Assembly (NCBI RefSeq): GCF_002878395.1
Contig: NC_061115.1
Location: 212,291,779-212,355,778 of the forward strand
Length of the DNA stretch: 64,000 nt
Source: Capsicum annuum
Lineage: Eukaryota > Streptophyta > Magnoliopsida > Solanales > Solanaceae
Direction of reading: 5' to 3'
This document shows, one piece after another, positions 59,000-64,000 of the stretch. The position numbers and the translations under genes are program-made. Below the pieces are notes generated by a model. It ran no database searches and was not told where the DNA came from. It saw only the letters and a list, made by a program, of their open reading frames with translations. Position 1 is the first letter of the stretch. Each line of letters opens with the position of its first letter.

Positions 59000-61000
59000 T
59001 ATATGCATGTCAGAAGGCTGATGAGTTAATGATATTGCGGTAAAGTTGGTACAAATCTTTGTGTATCCCACAACGGAGAAGAGTCCACACATGAAGTATG
59101 TATATTCCCAGTTTAAGTGGGCACTCTTGTTATTAAGCTTCTAGAGGTACTCTTGAAATATATTCCAAAATTTATTTCATCGTGCATGATGTTGCAATAG
59201 TATTTAAATTTTGGCTGAGAAATAAATTATCACTAGAGAGTGATAAGGTGCATTAAATGCATAAGAAATCGGTTAGAGTCCTGATGCACCATGATGATAA
59301 GATGTTGACTTCAAATCCCGTTGATTTATGTCTAATACGCCTTTATATGGATAAGACGTTGAGTTTGAATCTCAATGCACCATATTGATGATATTATGAT
59401 GACTAAGGCAAAATAATTTATATTTCATGAAAAGTCATGAAACATGTCCTATTGTATATGCTCCATCCCCGAAGTGAATGTGGTAGCATTGTATAATATG
59501 TCTGAAAAAAGATAAGTGATTGAATGCACAAATATACGCGTGGAGGGACAATCTGTTAATGATCATCAAAAGTGATGATATTTTCATACGCTTATATGAT
59601 TATAAGATATGCTAGAGAAAAATTTTCTACATCATATGTATGCCCCGATTTGCTTCTGAAGTAGCAAAATCTTGATAGAGGTTATAAGCTATCATAATTT
59701 GATAGGCTTAAGGCACAATTATAGTCCATTCTTGGGGAATGGGAAACTTATTAATGCAAACGTGCGCTTGATTGTGATGGTATCACAACTCACCTTCGAA
59801 AAAGGCAGAATAACTGAGAAGAGTTATTTTGAAATCTACTTCTAAAGTAGTGCATCTGAAATTTATTCATGTAATAATAAATTTGAAATTTACTAAAGAA
59901 AAAAAAATTCATGTCATGGTAAACTTGTGTTTACTACTATAAATGAGTTCATAAATTGATATGGACAATTTTTATATCTCGAAGATGTATATATTAAGTA
60001 TTAGACATGTATTGAAGAACTAAATTTTTTTTCAAGAATTGTTTATGTTGTTTGTTCTCATGATAAGTTGGTTGGACCAACTAATTTGGGGATTGGGTAC
60101 CTTAATATCTAAAAAGGTATAAAAGGTGAATAAGTGACTATTCACTTATCATGTGATACGTTGACAAGATGTATCAATAAGATAATCACATGTGCGTTTA
60201 TTGTCAACCTACAGTTTGACATTCATAAAGTTACTTGTTCAATATAAATTAAATTAAGAGCATAATTTCAGATTGTGTTATCAAGATAATTCATCTTGAT
60301 GGTGATAGTTTAACATTGAATGTCTTCGATAAATAGCTGAATCATTGCTAATGAAAATAAAGTTTCATATATTGATTTAAAATATTATATACAAAAGCAC
60401 ATGTATGCATCAAATCAATAAATTATGATTAATTTCCTCTCAATGTTTGTTCTGAGTCAGGAACCACACATTGTCCATCTAATAGTTTGATGTGCGATAT
60501 ACAATTAATGAATATATCATGATGCACAAAGATGAATTCCTCAAAGAAGATGAAGGATGTATGTTAGTTTTTCTAACATAAGGGGAAGATTATAAGCAGC
60601 TATGAAATATGTTAGGAATTATCACTAGATCCTCATTCAAAAGATAATTCAAACCAAATACCGAAAGCATCTCATATTTAAGCTGCAAGTGCTCCTATTT
60701 TATGTCCCTGAAGGACAAAGTCTATGCATGTGTGAAGCGTGGTAGTTCAATTGGTTCTAAATAAAATAATCTCTGAAAAGAATAAAGAGCAAATAATCAT
60801 AATAATAAGACAATGTGCTCTTAAAGAGTCTACGACATAACACTTCATAAAACTTTATGAGAGGTTCAGGTACCTGAAAGTAATGAAGTGATGAGATCTC
60901 AAAATGTTATGTCATAATGTAAACCGATACAAAATGATATGTATCATCAATGATATCTTTGATTCAATATTTTGAAAGATTACGAGGATCTAAATTCTAC
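59000..61000 (+). other. copia internal region without a readable domain
   Basis: Codon-scale decay leaves no frame that I can assign to Gag, protease or integrase. Isolated phrases such as VQVPESNEVMRSQNV (near 60870) look like the integrase-RT linker of copia. Confidence 0.4.
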
Positions 61001-61860
61001 GTTTATTAAGCATGCTAACGTAGAAATATTTATCAAGTGATGTAAAAGGCTGCATCTTGGTAAGCATAACACTTATTTGATTTGCAGTCCAGATACTAGA
61101 AGATGTCACACACAAAAAAGTAGTAGATTATTTGTTGAAATGAAAAATATATCAATTAAGATTGGTTATGAAGTATCATATCATAGTGCAATTGATGCAC
61201 TTATGTATCTTGCAATGCAATTAGTGTCCTCATATATCTTGCAAATACCACAAGACCTGATATAACTTTTTTGATCAATTTGTTAGGAAGATATAGTTTT
61301 GCTCCTACTAGGAGATATCGAAATGAGATCAAATATATGAGCTTATTTATTCTAAAGACTGTAGTCCCAATCTTGTTGGTTATGCTGATGCTGGGTACTT
61401 ATCTGACCCATATAAAGCTCAATCTCAAATAAGTTATGTGTTCATATGTGAGGTACTGTCATATCTTGGAGATATACAAAACAGTCTATCGTGGTCACTT
61501 CATTAAACCATGCTGAGATAATAGCTATGCATAAAGCAAGCCAAGAGTCCATGATACATCTTATTTGAGAAAAATGTGAGTTGAAATATGACAAAGTACC
61601 TATGATTTTATATAAGGATAATATAGTATGCACAACACAAGTTAAGGGATGACTCAAAGAGATAGAACGAAATACATTTCGCCAAAACATTGTTATACAT
61701 GCAAGCTATAAAAAAGGTGATATTAACGTACAACAGATTTGTTCAAATGTCAATGCAACTGATTTATTCATCAAGTCTCCTTCAACTACAACTTTCAAGA
61801 AGATGATGCACAAGATCAGGATGCAAAGGTTTAAGGATGTTCTCATTAGGGGGAGTTAAT
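61000..61860 (+). pseudogene. copia RT tail and RNase H remnant
   Basis: The frame 61077-61265 (HSAIDALMYLAMQLVSSYIL) is an eroded end of copia RT. At 61378-61425 YADAGYLSDPYKAQSQ corresponds to the RNase H opening, and at 61690-61835 VIHASYKKGDINVQQICSNV, then DLFIKSPSTTTFKK, corresponds to its end. Frames shift repeatedly. Confidence 0.8.
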
Positions 61861-62267
61861 AGGCGTTGTACTCTTTTTTCCTTATGAGGTTTTGTCCCGC
61901 TGGATTTTCCTTGTAAGATTCTTAATGAGGCAGCCTATATGCGTATTGTTAGAGATGTGTACTCTTTTCCTTAACTAGATTTTTTTTTCCACTGGACTTT
62001 TTCTAGTAAAGTTTTAACGAGACACATTATCTATATATTACCATATATAGTGAATGTCTACTTTATCATATATAATGAATGTCTATTTTACCATATATAG
62101 TGTATGTTTATTTATGAAAAAAAGTTAAAACACCAAGATTAGTTTTTCCCTATAAATAAAGGGATTTTTTTCATTATAATTAACTCATCAATAATTCCTC
62201 ATGAGAAATAAAGAAGTTTCTTCTCCTCTCTCTATTCTTCTTGTTCTTTATTTTATATTTTATAATA

Positions 62268-62920
62268 GTGGATTGATTCCACCTAAGTTTTAGTATCATT
62301 TAACAGCTGGCCTAATAAATTTAGGATTTTGGCTCTCCTACAAAATAGGTTCCCACATTTAAGCAATACTTGAAAAATAGGAGATAATGAGAAATGAAGA
62401 GAAAATTTCATCCATTAGTTTATATTTATTTTATTTAGGATTTGTCTTCTATTTCCTATTTAGATCTCTTTATATTTTATTTTCTTATACTTAGAAAATG
62501 CACTAAAAATTATTGCAACAGATGTTTGAACATGTATTTGATTGTAACTTGAAAAAAAAAAATCATTTTAAAAAATCTCAATATTTTATTAGTAAATGTA
62601 TAGCAAAAAAAATTAGGGGCAGAGTGGGGTTGAGGTTATAATTTTTTAATCCTATATTCGATAGCTATACGTGAATTTTTTAATTAATCCAATTTGAGGC
62701 ACATAAGATTGATTAAAGAGAAAAGTGCTTCTAAGCAAGATTCTTTTTTCATTTTAAAGTTTTGAACTTAAGAAATTCAAAACCTCTATTAAGAAAGAAT
62801 TCGATCCAATATTTACCTATAATGAACTTATAGGTTATCTTTTTTAATAAATAAATAAATAAGTAATAAGGCCTCATATCAAAGTTGATTTTAGCCCCTA
62901 ATTATTGAGTTGCTCCTAGG
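62268..62920. other. D2 flank: pre-insertion counterpart of the hAT site and leader segment
   Basis: 62272-62520 matches 47745-47931 joined to 51030-51075, without the hAT element. 62600-62920 is the fourth copy of the leader segment (AATCCTATATTCGATAGCTA, then GAGGCACATAAGATTGATTA). No gene. Confidence 0.75.
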
Positions 62921-63149
62921 CTATAATTGGTGGTTTTGAATTTTAGTACTAAGCCCGCTATGATAGGATTTTCATTGATAACGTTAAAAATTTTAGTACT
63001 AAGCCAGCTATCCTTTTGCAATAATTATTCAACGTTAAAAATATCTAAAAATTACATAAACCCACAACTTAAGTTTCACTTATTAAAAAAAATCTATCTT
63101 TCCAAACATATTACAAAAATCTCATTCTTCAAGTTAATACATATACATA

Positions 63150-63279
63150 ACTTTCTATGTATGAATCAGCTTTGTTATGTATATGAATCGGCCTTGTTAT
63201 GTATATGTCGGCCTTGTCATATACAAAGATTTTTATGTATATGTTGACCTTGTTATGTATATAAATCGAGAGAGAGAGT
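63150..63279. repeat. tandem repeat of GGCCTTGTTATGTATATG type and a GA tract
   Basis: Four or five imperfect units of about 25 bp (63150-63266), followed by a short GA run. Absent from the matching place in D1. Confidence 0.75.
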
Positions 63280-63734
63280 AAAGTAATTAAAGATATGGAG
63301 AGAGTGTAAATAATTCTAATAAGGTTATGATTGTTACTTTTACAAAAAATATTGGTCATATATCAATTTTTTCTTAGATCTTTCAACTATTCTCTTTTTT
63401 CAACTTTTTCTTTGTTATGATATATATTAGGTATTATCACGATTCGTGATGAGATGAATAAAATTCTTTTACTCTTAAATATAGGTTTTGAATTTGAATC
63501 TAGGAGACGATACCTTTTTAGTAATGAACGGTTTTATCCTCGATAAATTTTAACAGCGTAAATTTGAATTAATCAAGAAAACTTTAGTTGTCATAGGATA
63601 TGCTGTTCCATTTTCATATTTCTTGGATTAAATGAGTCAGGTTCTATTGAAGGAAAAATTAAACGTCATGATTTTCCAACTGCTTTTTCATGGAACAACA
63701 ACAAAGTATAATCTCATAAGTGAGATTTAAAAAG

Positions 63735-64000
63735 AATAGTGTATATATAATCTTTTTCGATAGACCTTTGATTTAAGTAAAGCATAACAAGATCAATAAA
63801 AAATATAATTTACAAGATCATAAATAACTTGATAACCTGCTAGTTATTACTCACAAAAAAGAATACCTCTTTATCATATTTCTTTCCTTTAAAATTCAAA
63901 TGGTGGTAACCAAAGTTAATTACTAGTTTTCTGCATAGTGTAAAAAGAGAAAAGGTATTGTCTGAATATAAAAAAGGTTACTTTTTCACCACAGAAGTGT
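63735..64000. other. window end, nothing recognised
   Basis: AT-rich sequence with no counterpart in D1 that I can find and no gene. Confidence 0.5.

Larger units (their letters stand above)
58470..62267 (+). mobile_element. Ty1/copia LTR retrotransposon, heavily degraded
   Basis: 5' LTR 58470-58674 starts TGTTATAAATATATT and ends TTTTATAACA; 3' LTR about 62028-62267 ends TTTTATAATA and contains an internal duplication of ACCATATATAGTGAATGTCT. A primer-site-like phrase (CGTTATCAGCACGAG, 58675-58689) follows the 5' LTR. A purine tract (AGGGGGAGTT) is at 61849. Copia RNase H motifs appear near the 3' end. Stop codons are very frequent. Its 3.8 kb is shorter than the usual 5 kb or so, so parts are missing. 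Confidence 0.85.
55153..64000. repeat. duplication block D2 (MLP block with the intact gene)
   Basis: Colinear with D1 (25537-52740) once the copia element (58470-62267) and MITE 4 are removed. It runs past the window end; the part after about 63735 is not matched in D1. Confidence 0.83.

Noticed and set aside
1..64000. tRNA, rRNA or organelle-derived genes
   Set aside because: No cloverleaf with conserved arm sequences and no rRNA core motif was seen on either strand by eye; a tRNAscan run would be decisive.

Overview
The window is a repeat-dense stretch of plant nuclear DNA, most likely from Solanaceae. The support is TS-SINE/RTE-like tails ending in TTG repeats, chromovirus and Ogre/Tat-type Ty3/gypsy elements, a plant CACTA element with subterminal repeats, Stowaway-type MITEs, and a small cluster of major latex protein (MLP, Bet v 1 family) genes. 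The family is an inference and the species cannot be fixed by eye. Only one host gene looks intact: an MLP gene at 56705-57786 on the minus strand. Almost everything else is transposable-element DNA or debris.

Left part (1-24.4 kb). The window opens about 6 bp inside a CACTA transposon that ends at 7999. It carries matching terminal inverted repeats, arrays of short subterminal repeats, a large minisatellite and a captured fragment of the mitochondrial branched-chain keto-acid dehydrogenase E1-alpha gene. It sits in an old plus-strand LTR-type element with gag-like remnants (8000-9431 and 22141-about 24443). That element is split by a full-length minus-strand chromovirus-type Ty3/gypsy retrotransposon (9432-22140, target duplication GAAAC). 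The 3' LTR of the chromovirus is in turn split by a 3.07-kb solo LTR in the opposite orientation (11207-14279, target duplication GAACC). This is four-level nesting.

Right part (25.5-64 kb). Two paralogous blocks lie in the same orientation: D1 (about 25.54-52.74 kb) and D2 (about 55.15 kb to beyond the window end). Each carries a minus-strand MLP gene plus conserved flanks, followed by a second partial unit. In D2 the MLP gene is complete (two exons, 146 residues). In D1 it is destroyed: the first 22 codons (46703-46768) are separated from exon 2 (27062-27316) by about 19.3 kb of Ogre/Tat-type retrotransposon DNA. That DNA is an LTR and leader of one element (46702-39128) interrupted by a second one (39127-27441) that stops abruptly inside pol. 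Sequence comparison implies insertion followed by a deletion that removed the 3' half of the retroelements, the rest of MLP exon 1 and part of the intron.

The blocks decayed independently. D1 gained a hAT element (47932-51029, perfect 8-bp target duplication, near-empty site in D2) and Stowaway-like MITEs. D2 gained a degenerate Ty1/copia element (58470-62267) and a different MITE. Between the blocks are an RTE-type LINE tail and an LTR-like stretch.

No rRNA, tRNA or CRISPR features were seen. All boundaries come from reading the sequence by eye; database similarity, expression and splicing are untested.
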